From: Anaerococcus murdochii
GTDB taxonomy: Bacteria > Bacillota > Clostridia > Tissierellales > Peptoniphilaceae
Length of the DNA stretch: 64,000 nt
NCBI RefSeq assembly: GCF_019957155.1
Contig: NZ_JAIPME010000002.1
Coordinates: forward strand, 2,119,493 to 2,183,492
Direction of reading: 5' to 3'
Shown piece by piece: positions 26,353-34,327 of the stretch. The notes under the pieces are model-generated. The model saw only the letters and a program-made list of their open reading frames with translations. It was not told the DNA's origin and ran no database searches. Position 1 is the first letter of the stretch. Every line of letters starts with the position of its first letter. The translations under genes were made by a program, and so were the position numbers.

Positions 26353-26380
26353 TATACTACAAGTAGTATATATTTACAAG
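26353..26380 (-). promoter_or_regulatory. Promoter with palindromic operator (copy 3)
   Basis: TATACTAC-AA-GTAGTATA at 26353-26370: the same 8 bp arms as copies 1 and 2 with one centre base changed. TTGTAA (-35) and TATATT (-10) flank it on the minus strand, upstream of the 26310 start. From here to 26557 I see only AT-rich sequence without a gene. Confidence 0.65.
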
Positions 26381-26557
26381 TTTTTTTGCATAAACCCAAC
26401 ATACATAAAAAAATCAATAAATATAAAAAGACAAACATTGAAAATTCAACAAAGCTTCATATTTTACGTTTTAAGCCCCTCAAATTATCAAGGCATATAA
26501 ATACCCTCTGAAAAGATTAACTAAAGACCTACATATACAAGAATTTAAAAAAAACAC

Positions 26558-26696
26558 AAAAAAAGACTCCCAATCGGGAGCCTCTTTTCTAGAAATTTGC
26601 TTTCTATTTAATAAAACAATATTTCAATCCGCGTCCTTTTTATACAAGTAGACGACTTGTTATCTTTATACTAGCACACATTTAAAAAGCTGTCAA
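26558..26696 (-). ncRNA. Solitary CRISPR-repeat-like small RNA (candidate RNA anti-CRISPR, Racr)
   Basis: The minus strand has TTGACA (26696-26691), a 17 bp spacer ending in TGC, then TAGTAT (26673-26668), an extended -10 promoter. The predicted RNA of about 104 nt begins near 26661. It carries a 36-nt element (26656-26621) that starts GTCGTC and ends GGACGCGGATTGAAAT, the form of a type I CRISPR repeat. Then come 36 nt of other sequence and an intrinsic terminator GAGGCTCCC/GGGAGTCTT with U7 (26584-26558). There is no second repeat, no cas gene and no ORF. The layout matches phage solitary repeat units that act as RNA anti-CRISPRs. Function is inferred. Confidence 0.6.
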
Positions 26697-26935
26697 ATAA
26701 AAAAGCACCCAAGATATAAAAATCTTAAAAGCGCTTTTTCCTCAACATCACACTCACACCCAAATCTATAAAGATTAGATAGAATATGGTTGCCCTTGGT
26801 AGACAATGTCACACCAACTTCCCAGAGGGACTTTTCCGCCTTTCCGACTAGTCTTATATACTATACCCCTTTAGTCCAAAATATTCTCACAGATTAAACT
26901 AAAAAACCCCGTAGTCCAATATTCCCTAAAATTTT
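26694..26935 (-). ncRNA. Structured intergenic region, possible second small RNA
   Basis: Between the late-operon terminator and the repeat-like RNA lie two direct repeats with the shared core TTGGACTA followed by GGGG (about 26930-26910 and 26890-26865). A stem TTGGT/ACCAA follows, and then a terminator-like hairpin with G-U pairs and T6 (about 26730-26697, AGCGC and AAGAT pairing with ATCTT and GGTGCT). All pairings favour a minus-strand RNA. I find no ORF with a ribosome site and no clear promoter, so the RNA is tentative. Confidence 0.35.
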
Positions 26936-26940
26936 GCACT

Positions 26941-26970
26941 AAAAAAGACCCGCCCCAGTACAGGCGGGTT
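26941..26970 (-). terminator. Terminator of the prophage late operon
   Basis: ACCCGCC/GGGCGGGT hairpin followed by T6 on the minus strand, 75-100 bp beyond the last lysis gene. The plus side also has a short T run, so it may work in both directions. Confidence 0.8.
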
Positions 26971-27045
26971 TTAGTGTAAAATTTCGGAATCCCTCGATTC
27001 TCATATATTTTTGTACTGTAGCCAATCGGCATAAACTTTTTTTAC

Positions 27046-27441
27046 TTACTTCTTTTTCTTAGCCTCGTGGACTCTTCTATGGACTGCATCGTCTATATAC
27101 TCATCAAAATTTTCCTCTGATCCAAGATACTCTTTTAAAAGCTCCTTGCTTTTAGCATCCAAATCTTTCTTGATTTTCTCCTTGGCATCCTTCAAGACTT
27201 TTTCCTTTGCTTTTTCGTCAAATTCTAAAGTCTCCGACTCCTTAAGAGGCTCAACCATAGTTTGATTAAGGCTAGCAACTATGGTCTCCGCCAAATCAAG
27301 CACTTGGTCATAGACATACTTCTTAGTTTGATTTTCTTCCTTTTCTACTTTAGCCCTAGTCAACTTTATCTGCTCTCTTACAAAGCTTAAAACCGCTATC
27401 ATGCAAGCAATCCCAATTAAAATCATAAAACTATCTTTCAT
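27046..27441 (-). CDS. Phage holin-like membrane protein (LLH-type candidate)
   Basis: 131 aa. One N-terminal hydrophobic helix (MILIGIACMIAVLSFV), then a long amphipathic Lys/Glu-rich helical region. Size, topology and position after the endolysin fit the single-TM LL-H type holins. A second small membrane protein (28338) lies on the other side of the endolysin, so which one makes the lethal pore is open. Confidence 0.6.
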   Translation of the reverse strand: MKDSFMILIGIACMIAVLSFVREQIKLTRAKVEKEENQTKKYVYDQVLDLAETIVASLNQTMVEPLKESETLEFDEKAKEKVLKDAKEKIKKDLDAKSKELLKEYLGSEENFDEYIDDAVHRRVHEAKKKK

Positions 27442-27454
27442 CTTTAAATCCTTT

Positions 27455-28213
27455 CTACTTAACCCTAATCTTCTGTCCCTTATATATCAGGTTAGGATTT
27501 TTAATTTGCGGATTAAGCTTAATCACACTATCAAGGCTAACTCCATGAGCCTTAGCTATACCGCCTAGACTATCCCCAGCCTTAACAACATAATAAACAG
27601 GCTTACTTTTTAGTTGACGGTTAACCTCATCTTGGACATCCCTATAAGAGTACCCTGCCCTTTGGAGTCTCGCCTGCCTATCAGCACCAACACCCCACTT
27701 ACCAGCAATAACTTCTTGTGCAATCTGGTTTATAGTCTTTTTAGGTTTATCCTCAACAGCACCGACCCACCTAAAAAAGCGAACAGGCACTTTTGAACTA
27801 TCAAGGTAGTACCAATAGCCCTCCGACTCGTTGTTTGTGGTCACAGTGCCATTGCCATAATTACAGTGGATAATCTCCCCCTTGCGGGTAAATAGTCCAG
27901 TATGACCATAAGCACCGCCAGAACCACCTTCACGTCCTTTTACAAAAATATCTCCCCTTCGTACTTCACTATAAGGGATTTCCTTGAGATATTTCCCTTG
28001 GCGTGCAAGTCTGAATAAATCTTCAGTCGACCCGTTATACATAGACTCAGGCAAAAATCCACCGAACTTACCACACTTAAAAGCAAAGCTAGAGCAATCC
28101 TCGGTATCAGAGTAATAGGACGCTTCTTTACCAATCCTACCACCACCCATCACATACCTTGGTTTATGCCACCTAGATTTTGCATAGTCCATCATCTTAT
28201 CTATACTTCCCAT
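27455..28213 (-). CDS. Endolysin: peptidase/amidase + CW_7 repeat + LysM
   Basis: 252 aa from the ATG at 28213 (MGSIDKMMDYAKSRW), chosen because AAGGAGGT lies 5 nt upstream; the frame is open to 28267. Residues about 1-155 are an NlpC/P60-like or phage amidase fold with the catalytic Cys in TEDCSSFAFKCG and His in YGHTGLF. Residues about 160-200 are a CW_7 (Cpl-7) wall-binding repeat, IAQEVIAGKWGVGADRQARL and GYSYRDVQDEVN. The C-terminus is a LysM (VVKAGDSLGGIAKAHGVSL). It degrades host peptidoglycan at lysis; there is no signal peptide, so a holin must release it. Confidence 0.92.
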   Translation of the reverse strand: MGSIDKMMDYAKSRWHKPRYVMGGGRIGKEASYYSDTEDCSSFAFKCGKFGGFLPESMYNGSTEDLFRLARQGKYLKEIPYSEVRRGDIFVKGREGGSGGAYGHTGLFTRKGEIIHCNYGNGTVTTNNESEGYWYYLDSSKVPVRFFRWVGAVEDKPKKTINQIAQEVIAGKWGVGADRQARLQRAGYSYRDVQDEVNRQLKSKPVYYVVKAGDSLGGIAKAHGVSLDSVIKLNPQIKNPNLIYKGQKIRVK

Positions 28214-28337
28214 ATATACCTCCTTGTGCATATACTTGTGCAAATCAAACACTTGTAATTTCAACATTTACAACAGGCCTTGTGACTATCCTTGTGAAGA
28301 TAGTACAAAACCTTGTGCATATAAAAAGGGACTAATC

Positions 28338-28802
28338 CTAGCCCCTCTTAATCTTTAATATTTCTTGCTTCACTTCCTCAAGCATAGCCTTAGTTGCAAG
28401 CTCCTTAGTAGTATCTTGTACTATATCAAGCCTACCGATAATATCTTGCACTCCATCCTTAAGCTCTCCGAAGTTTTCTTCCGCACAATTATTGTGCTTA
28501 TCCAGCAAAGTATCGCTATATTTCAACGCTTCTGTAAACTTGATAATCGCTTCGTTGGTCTGACTGTGGAGGTCTATAAGGCTTTTTGTCTGCTCCCTTT
28601 GAGCCTCCCTGTCATCCTTCCTCTCCTGCCTTTCAATCTCTTTTTCAGCCTGAAAGTTTTCCCTATCAAGTTTTTTCTGTTCCTCGTACTGCTTTAATGC
28701 TGACTTGCCAAAAGTAAGTATCAAGATAAGTACCACCACCGATACAGCAATGGCCACCCCTTGGTCAGCAACTAACCCTATAATCTTTTCATCAATACTC
28801 AC
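28338..28802 (-). CDS. Small membrane protein with coiled coil, lysis-module candidate
   Basis: 154 aa. An N-terminal TM helix (VAIAVSVVVLILILTFG) is followed by a long charged coiled coil (about residues 38-80, EKEIERQERKDDREAQREQ) and a second helical region. The layout resembles BhlA/UviB-like holins or tail-lysis linkers, but no diagnostic motif is present. It lies between the fibre module and the endolysin. Confidence 0.6.
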   Translation of the reverse strand: MSIDEKIIGLVADQGVAIAVSVVVLILILTFGKSALKQYEEQKKLDRENFQAEKEIERQERKDDREAQREQTKSLIDLHSQTNEAIIKFTEALKYSDTLLDKHNNCAEENFGELKDGVQDIIGRLDIVQDTTKELATKAMLEEVKQEILKIKRG

Positions 28803-28886
28803 AATTTAATCACTCCTAACTAAAAATAAAGAAAAGGGAGCCACAAAAGCCCCCTCAACTTATATCTCAAGCCTATCCCACAGTCC

Positions 28887-29048
28887 TTAAAGACTTTCAG
28901 GAATCATCGCTCTTAGCTCTTCTTTTTCGTACTCCTCCAACTTTGGATAAGTAGCAAGGATCTCTTCCCTAGTAGCAACTTCTGCTTCCATCCTAGCTAG
29001 GATTGCCCTATAAAAGATTCCCTTTTTCCAAGATTTCATCTTCTTCAT
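28887..29048 (-). CDS. Short phage protein after the tail fibre, XkdX-like position
   Basis: 53 aa (MKKMKSWKKGIFYRAILAR at the start, then acidic EEILATYPKLEEYEKEEL). It starts two bases before the end of the 29051 gene and has a basic N-terminus and acidic C-terminus. XkdX-type proteins of similar size sit here in PBSX-like phages, but the sequence does not match well. Confidence 0.6.
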   Translation of the reverse strand: MKKMKSWKKGIFYRAILARMEAEVATREEILATYPKLEEYEKEELRAMIPESL

Positions 29049-29050
29049 TC

Positions 29051-29284
29051 TTATTCACCCCCTCCCATCATTTCACTCAACGCAACTTCCAAATTAGTAA
29101 GCCTTTCGGGAATATCATCTTTTTCAATTTCGCTGCTTGTCTTATCTACCTGACCCTTAAGGTCATCCATCTCTTTTTTAAGGGCTTCATACTTCTTGGT
29201 ATCAGTAACTTCTTTACCATAAAACTTAGTCTTAAAGTCTTCTATATCCTTTAGATCCACAGGATTATAAATCTTAACACCCAT
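29051..29284 (-). CDS. Small coiled-coil tail-region protein
   Basis: 77 aa, begins MGVKIYNPVDLKDIEDFKTKF, then a coiled coil (ALKKEMDDLKGQVDKTSSEIEK). It ends MMGGGE. It follows the fibre gene with a one-base overlap. It may be a fibre accessory or trimerisation protein; this is inferred from context. Confidence 0.6.
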   Translation of the reverse strand: MGVKIYNPVDLKDIEDFKTKFYGKEVTDTKKYEALKKEMDDLKGQVDKTSSEIEKDDIPERLTNLEVALSEMMGGGE

Positions 29285-30978
29285 TACTCAATACCTCCCT
29301 TTATACCTCTTAGAACAGAGGAAACATCCGCAGGGCCATTTTCTATAATCACCCTAACCCCCAAAGCCCACTTGCCAGCGGTTTTTGTAGCATTTGTGAA
29401 AGAAAAGGCTCTTGCAATTTTAGACATATTAGTTATATCCTCCCAAGTAGGCTTAGCATCTAAATAGTTATTACAAGCCAAAACTTGGAAAGTCTTAGCA
29501 TCTATAAAGTCCCCATGAGGCACTGCCACAATCTTCTTAGGCTGGGTATCATACTCGGCAAGCTTAAACTCGACATCAAGACCTCCAGAAATCCTCTCAA
29601 AAGTGAATTTTCTTATAGCCTTCTTATCAACATTTTCATCATCCCAAGCTAAAAGTTTTAACTCATGCTTACCATAAGTAAGACTTATAAAGGTATCGTG
29701 GTTAATCTTATAGGAGTATTCTTTCCCATCTTCCGCACCTTCTTGACTCATTACTTCCTTACCATCAAGAAGTAGACTAAAGTAAATCTTATCCTTTTCT
29801 ACATCCGACACAGAAAACTTTATAGTCACAGGATTTTTAACCTTACCCAAATCAGAATCAACTCCAGATATAATTGGCGGAGTGTTGACCTTGGTAAAAG
29901 AATACCTTCTATAAGCAACCCCACCCTTACCATCATCAGCCTTTATGGTAATTGTATAAGTCTTTCCAATCTCTAATTCCCTAACCTTAGCCTCATCGAG
30001 GGTAAAGCGTAGGTCTTTTCCTTGGGCATCAGATATAGATGCCATCTCCTTATCATCAAGGCTAATCCTCACACTTACAGGGTCAGAATCCTTATCATCC
30101 ACCCTATAAGATACAGTAAAGCCAGTAGACTTAGACCCTAAATCAGAATCAGACCCAGAAATCTTTGGAGCTGTATTAGCCTTTGAGAAATAATAAGTCC
30201 TAGATGGAGCTTCCGCCCCCTTAGAGTCTCTTGCCCTAATCTCAATCTTATGGTCACCTAGGCTAAAATCATCAAGGCTTACAAGATACTTTTGATTAAC
30301 CCCTAGAGGGACACTCTTCCCCTCAACCTTTACTACATCATCAACTAAGATATCAACACTAACTACATCTCCGTCAGAATCTGACACTACATAATCAATG
30401 GTAAAATCAGAATCCTTAGACCCCAAATCAAGGTCTGAACCTGAAATTGCAGGATTAGAATTTAACTCCTTGTCATAGACATACCAATATCCGTCCTTTT
30501 GGCCGTTTTGAGGGTATGCTCCAACCCCTCCACTAACAACCCCAATATAACTTCCACGCTTAGGTGTTTTTGTATCTACAACCGACTTAACAGGCCTACC
30601 CTTATCAACATATCCATATTTTGACCATAAGTAACTAGAAGGTTCTTTACTGAGTCGTGTAAATTCATAAACATTATCTTCAACATAATCCCAATATCGA
30701 GTATTATCAGCTTTCGTAAAGAAAGTATTTCGTTCATTGGGACTTTTTATGGCATAAATCTTATCTCCAACTTTTATTTCATGTAAATATTTTAAATCAT
30801 ATTGACTTAAAATAAACTTTCCCGTTTTTTTATTAATATCAATTGCAGTTAGATATCGGTCTCCCTCGGGCTCAACTGTAATATCATAATAATCATTTGT
30901 ATTAAGAGGCCCATATTCTATCTTATAAGTATAATCATATGCAATATTATATTTTTTCCATTGGTGTAAACTTGCCAT
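29284..30978 (-). CDS. Tail fibre / receptor-binding protein with Ig-like repeats
   Basis: 564 aa from the ATG at 30978 (MASLHQWKKYN), which shares its A with the upstream stop (TAATG) and follows GGGGAGG. The N-terminal 155 aa include a region with repeated Tyr-rich strands. Three tandem repeats of about 95 aa follow (about residues 160-450), each opening with a variant of ISGSDSDLG and ending in a Phe/Tyr strand before the next NTAP or NTPP linker: cadherin- or fibronectin-like beta sandwiches. The C-terminal 110 aa resemble phage particle-binding domains. It probably contacts the host surface. Confidence 0.7.
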   Translation of the reverse strand: MASLHQWKKYNIAYDYTYKIEYGPLNTNDYYDITVEPEGDRYLTAIDINKKTGKFILSQYDLKYLHEIKVGDKIYAIKSPNERNTFFTKADNTRYWDYVEDNVYEFTRLSKEPSSYLWSKYGYVDKGRPVKSVVDTKTPKRGSYIGVVSGGVGAYPQNGQKDGYWYVYDKELNSNPAISGSDLDLGSKDSDFTIDYVVSDSDGDVVSVDILVDDVVKVEGKSVPLGVNQKYLVSLDDFSLGDHKIEIRARDSKGAEAPSRTYYFSKANTAPKISGSDSDLGSKSTGFTVSYRVDDKDSDPVSVRISLDDKEMASISDAQGKDLRFTLDEAKVRELEIGKTYTITIKADDGKGGVAYRRYSFTKVNTPPIISGVDSDLGKVKNPVTIKFSVSDVEKDKIYFSLLLDGKEVMSQEGAEDGKEYSYKINHDTFISLTYGKHELKLLAWDDENVDKKAIRKFTFERISGGLDVEFKLAEYDTQPKKIVAVPHGDFIDAKTFQVLACNNYLDAKPTWEDITNMSKIARAFSFTNATKTAGKWALGVRVIIENGPADVSSVLRGIKGGIE

Positions 30979-31418
30979 TATGACCACACCTCCCCTTTAG
31001 ACTTATCATAATATCCCTTATTAATTTTAATCCCTTCAAGGTTATCAAAGGTAGCAGCAAAGGCATTAGCAACCATGCCATTAAGTGTAGTCATCTCTAA
31101 ACCGTCAGTCTTAAGGGCTAACTGTAAGAGTGTAGTATCAATGTTTTTCCTCCACTCATAAAGGATGGCAATTCCAACATCAAGATTGCCCAAATTCATC
31201 TCAGATAGGTCTGTCCCCTCCTCGATTACTTCCCCTTCATAAAATTTAAGATTAACAATATCCTTGCCAGTCTTAGGGTCAACCCCGACCTTATCCAAAA
31301 CAAAAGTCCAAGGCATCTCCACAATCCTATCCTGAAACTTGGTAGGCTCATAATCCGTAAACTTCTTATAATTCTTTAACTTATCCTCTAAATTAAAATA
31401 AGGATTTTCTGATATCAT
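30978..31418 (-). CDS. Phage tail-region protein, unknown
   Basis: 146 aa, soluble, no TM or known motif. It begins MISENPYFNLEDKLKNYKKF and includes DKVGVDPKTGKDIVNLKFYEGE. Located between baseplate genes and fibre, it is probably a fibre-attachment or chaperone protein; that is inferred from position. Overlaps one base with each neighbour. Confidence 0.65.
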   Translation of the reverse strand: MISENPYFNLEDKLKNYKKFTDYEPTKFQDRIVEMPWTFVLDKVGVDPKTGKDIVNLKFYEGEVIEEGTDLSEMNLGNLDVGIAILYEWRKNIDTTLLQLALKTDGLEMTTLNGMVANAFAATFDNLEGIKINKGYYDKSKGEVWS

Positions 31419-31717
31419 TATCTAATCACCTCATTTTCTACACGAATCTCAACCACCGCCAAAAACTTATAGTGGCTATCCTTCACAATCTCCATATCCT
31501 GAACTTGAACCAAATCCCCGTCCACATCATAGATTTCAATTTTTTCTATTTTTCCATTAACCCCAGAAAGGGCAATAAAAACCTTAATAACGTTGGAATT
31601 TAAGGTAATCTTATTGATAACCCCCTCCAAATCCTTACCATCAACATAAAGCAAAGCCTTATCAATCGACTCTTTAATCCTCAAAGCCTGCTTATTAAGC
31701 TGTTCTTGTGGTATCAT
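31418..31717 (-). CDS. Small tail-region protein, unknown
   Basis: 99 aa beginning MIPQEQLNKQALRIKESIDKA, with a strand-rich second half (VIKVFIALSGVNGKIEKIEIYD). No family recognised. It is embedded in the baseplate-fibre module, 8 bp after the DUF2313-like gene. Confidence 0.62.
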   Translation of the reverse strand: MIPQEQLNKQALRIKESIDKALLYVDGKDLEGVINKITLNSNVIKVFIALSGVNGKIEKIEIYDVDGDLVQVQDMEIVKDSHYKFLAVVEIRVENEVIR

Positions 31718-31725
31718 ACATCCTC

Positions 31726-32397
31726 CTATCTCTTACCAGCCTGGCCTTCACCAGCCTGCCTGTACCTTGTAGCCTTAACCTGTCCACCATCACCAAGACT
31801 AACTCTTTCCACCATCTTAAGTCCCCTATGCTGATAATCATAAACTTGGCCAGTCTTATATAGATTACTACCAGTCATGTAAAAGGGATTAAGGTAGGTC
31901 TTGGTGGACTCCTTAAATACTAATTTATCCACTAACATTAGATTTAAAATGAAATCAAGGTGTGCTGGTATTATTTCATTAATCGCTTTTACTAATTTAT
32001 CAAAATTAGGCTTTTCTTTAATCTTTTTTAGGTCAAGATTAAAAGAATATTCTTCATAGTCGGGATAAAATTCCCCCTCGACCCCAAAACTTTGGCATAG
32101 ATCAAGGAGGGCCTTTTCAGTAGTAACACGACTAGCCCCGATTTTAGCAAGGATAGCACTAATCCTATCATCTATAGACCCAACCCCCTCAAGACCATAA
32201 TCCTTCTCAAAGCGGGCCAGATAATCAAGGACACCGTCCTCACCCTTTAAAAGGCTAGCAATAAGACCGTAGCCAAAGCCCTTAAGCCTCTTATCTATCC
32301 TTTCAAATTCCTTATCCTCGGCAAAAAAAGTATCGTCAAGGTCTGGGATTTTGCCTACAAAGCTTGGCAGCCTTTTCTTAAAGCGGTCACCTCTCAT
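31726..32397 (-). CDS. Baseplate-region tail protein (DUF2313/YmfQ-like)
   Basis: 223 aa. It follows gp47-like XkdT by a 4-nt overlap, the usual place of YmfQ/XkdU-like (DUF2313) proteins, and has the length of that family. The body includes GEFYPDYEEYSFNLDL and EIIPAHLDFILNLM, matching the C-terminal part of that group. It ends in a Gly/Arg-rich tail, GQVKATRYRQAGEGQAGKR. It helps connect baseplate to fibres. Confidence 0.75.
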   Translation of the reverse strand: MRGDRFKKRLPSFVGKIPDLDDTFFAEDKEFERIDKRLKGFGYGLIASLLKGEDGVLDYLARFEKDYGLEGVGSIDDRISAILAKIGASRVTTEKALLDLCQSFGVEGEFYPDYEEYSFNLDLKKIKEKPNFDKLVKAINEIIPAHLDFILNLMLVDKLVFKESTKTYLNPFYMTGSNLYKTGQVYDYQHRGLKMVERVSLGDGGQVKATRYRQAGEGQAGKR

Positions 32398-33491
32398 GAT
32401 AAGGTCACCTCGCCAACCTCAAAGACTTCCTCATCTTTTAGGCTCACAGAGTCAGTCGCCCCGCCTATGGTAAGTTCGCCTATATCCATAACCCCAGCAA
32501 TGGAGTAACAAATATCAATCACCTTGGCCACAGTCAAGCGGTTTTTCTTATAGGACACCTCGCTATCGATGTAGGCTTGCAGGTCTTCTTTTAATTCACT
32601 TGCTATCATATCCTTAGACTTGCCAGTCCCCATTTCTAGGTCAACCTTGCCCTTAATATCAATCTTTTTAGCCTTGGCGGTCTCAACAGTTAGATATGCC
32701 CCTATAGGAGCAAGTCCCTCTCCGTCTCTTTCTCCGCCGTGATCTATATGGTAGGCAACCTTCTTAATCAAATCTTCCTTGGCGGGCTTTTGATTGCTAT
32801 CAAGGATTGAAATCTTAACAGTTCCAGGTCCTTTCCATAATGGAAATACCTTAACACGACCAACCCCATCAACCTCTCTAGCCCAGTGCATATAGTGGTA
32901 AATATTTCCACTTGTTCCAGGGTAACGCATCTTAAGGAGAGTTCTCTCTCTCAAAGACTCATCATCCTCAACTTCTGCACCGCCTGTGATAGGCTCGATG
33001 TTTTCAACACTTTCTAGACCTGCAAGTTGACTAAAACTAGTCACTTCAAAAGCCCTTGCATTAGCCTCAAGGCCTTCACCGTCCGAAGCAACTTCCACAT
33101 CGACCTTGCCATCTTGGCCTATATAGGCAGGCACTCTTGTATAAAAAGCCTTATCCCCAGCATAGACCCTAAAACCAGCAGGGATAAAAGTATTAGGCTT
33201 ACCCTTAAAGGTTACGACACCAGTCGCCTTGGTCTTAGTCCTTCTAAATACCCCGACCTCCTTAGCCTTGGCATCAAGAAAATCACCCGTCGCAGTTTCA
33301 GCAAAGTGCATATCAATTAGCCAATCGACATAGTCGTAATACTTAGCTATTTCCTTTGCCACAGCCTGTATATTATCCGCAGCAAAAGAACCCTCAATCT
33401 TATTAGGAGGGTTCTTCAAATCTTCTTTCATCCTGTCGGAAATCTCCATCCAGGATAAGCTTTTTAATCTTACTCTATCTGTACCTTGCAA
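32394..33491 (-). CDS. Baseplate J / gp47-like wedge protein (XkdT-like)
   Basis: 365 aa. Family features: EGSFAADNIQAVAKEIAKYYDY, ATGDFLDAKAKEVGVFRR, KATGVVTFKG and GGAEVEDDESLRERTLLK. It forms baseplate wedges in contractile tails. The start is probably TTG at 33491, because the family N-terminus LKSLSWMEISDRM needs it; the overlap with XkdS-like is 22 nt. An ATG at codon 15 would shorten it. Confidence 0.9.
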   Translation of the reverse strand: MQGTDRVRLKSLSWMEISDRMKEDLKNPPNKIEGSFAADNIQAVAKEIAKYYDYVDWLIDMHFAETATGDFLDAKAKEVGVFRRTKTKATGVVTFKGKPNTFIPAGFRVYAGDKAFYTRVPAYIGQDGKVDVEVASDGEGLEANARAFEVTSFSQLAGLESVENIEPITGGAEVEDDESLRERTLLKMRYPGTSGNIYHYMHWAREVDGVGRVKVFPLWKGPGTVKISILDSNQKPAKEDLIKKVAYHIDHGGERDGEGLAPIGAYLTVETAKAKKIDIKGKVDLEMGTGKSKDMIASELKEDLQAYIDSEVSYKKNRLTVAKVIDICYSIAGVMDIGELTIGGATDSVSLKDEEVFEVGEVTLS

Positions 33492-33922
33492 GACACCCTC
33501 ACAATCTCATCATTAAAGACGGTAGTATAGTAAACATCCACATTTAACCCACTCTTATGGGCCTTAATATCAATCTTATTAATCGACACCATAAAGGGAT
33601 GGACCATAACCGCCTCAGTGATATATCTCTTAATTTCAGCCTCCTTAAACTTCGATGAAATCACCTCACCGATCAGGCTGTAAATTTCAGTTCCAAATTT
33701 ATCAGTATAGGCACTATGCTTAAAACGGTTTGAAATCATGGCCTTATATATCCAGATTTTCATAGCCTCGTTGCCATAAACATAAAAGTGCCTACCGTTC
33801 TTGGTCTTTAAAGTATTATTCTCAAAATCATAAGCATACTCACAAAAACCTTCCTGCTCTAAAACTTCAACGTCCGCCCCTACCTCATCAAGGTAGGTCA
33901 TAGACTTTGGTAAAATTGCCAT
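33470..33922 (-). CDS. Tail protein DUF2634 (XkdS-like)
   Basis: 150 aa with typical DUF2634 features: an early Tyr/Phe/Asn region (YDFENNTLKTKNGRHF), GNEAMKIWIYKAM and AVMVHPFMVSINKIDI. It lies between DUF2577-like and gp47-like genes as in PBSX. It corresponds to the gp25-like baseplate wedge component. Confidence 0.85.
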   Translation of the reverse strand: MAILPKSMTYLDEVGADVEVLEQEGFCEYAYDFENNTLKTKNGRHFYVYGNEAMKIWIYKAMISNRFKHSAYTDKFGTEIYSLIGEVISSKFKEAEIKRYITEAVMVHPFMVSINKIDIKAHKSGLNVDVYYTTVFNDEIVRVSCKVQIE

Positions 33923-33925
33923 ATC

Positions 33926-34327
33926 CTACCCCCTGTGTGTAGGCGGGTATTTTTCAGTTTCCTCGCCTATTTTTATTAATCTTCCATGGACTATAAAGGA
34001 GTCACCCCTATCGGTCACATCGATTAAATCGCCAACTAGAAATCTTCTTTCGTAGCAGTCAGGCTCCATCTCCAAGTCTCCTATATCCACAAAGGCCTTG
34101 CCCTTATTTACAGCAAAACTTTGAGGGTTTGGGTCTTGAGTCTCAACCTTAATCTCTTCAAATTGCTTTATCCTATCGACCGCAGGGAGGTAGATTACAA
34201 AGTTTTCAGATGAGTATTCAACCCCATTAATGGTAAAGGCAAAGGGCTTAAGCTTGGTTACAATCCCAATCTCCGAAGCGTCCTTCCTTCCCTTAAGGTC
34301 TTTAACATCTCTAACCAGTTTTTCCAC
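33926..34327 (-). CDS. Tail protein DUF2577 (XkdR-like)
   Basis: 133 aa from the GTG at 34327, which follows AGGGGG; the frame is open to 34360 (another GTG). Contains EIGIVTKLKPFAFTINGVEY and ERRFLVGDLIDVTDRGDSF, an OB-like fold typical of this family. It ends KYPPTHRG. Baseplate hub accessory in PBSX-like tails. Overlaps the XkdQ-like gene. Confidence 0.82.
   Translation of the reverse strand: MEKLVRDVKDLKGRKDASEIGIVTKLKPFAFTINGVEYSSENFVIYLPAVDRIKQFEEIKVETQDPNPQSFAVNKGKAFVDIGDLEMEPDCYERRFLVGDLIDVTDRGDSFIVHGRLIKIGEETEKYPPTHRG

Noticed and set aside
26621..26656. A CRISPR array
   Set aside because: Only one repeat-like unit is present; no second copy, spacers or cas genes. It is reported as a solitary unit instead.
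26747..26830. GTG-initiated minus-strand ORF as a type I toxin
   Set aside because: No ribosome binding site and no hydrophobic stretch typical of such toxins; it also runs through the terminator hairpin.
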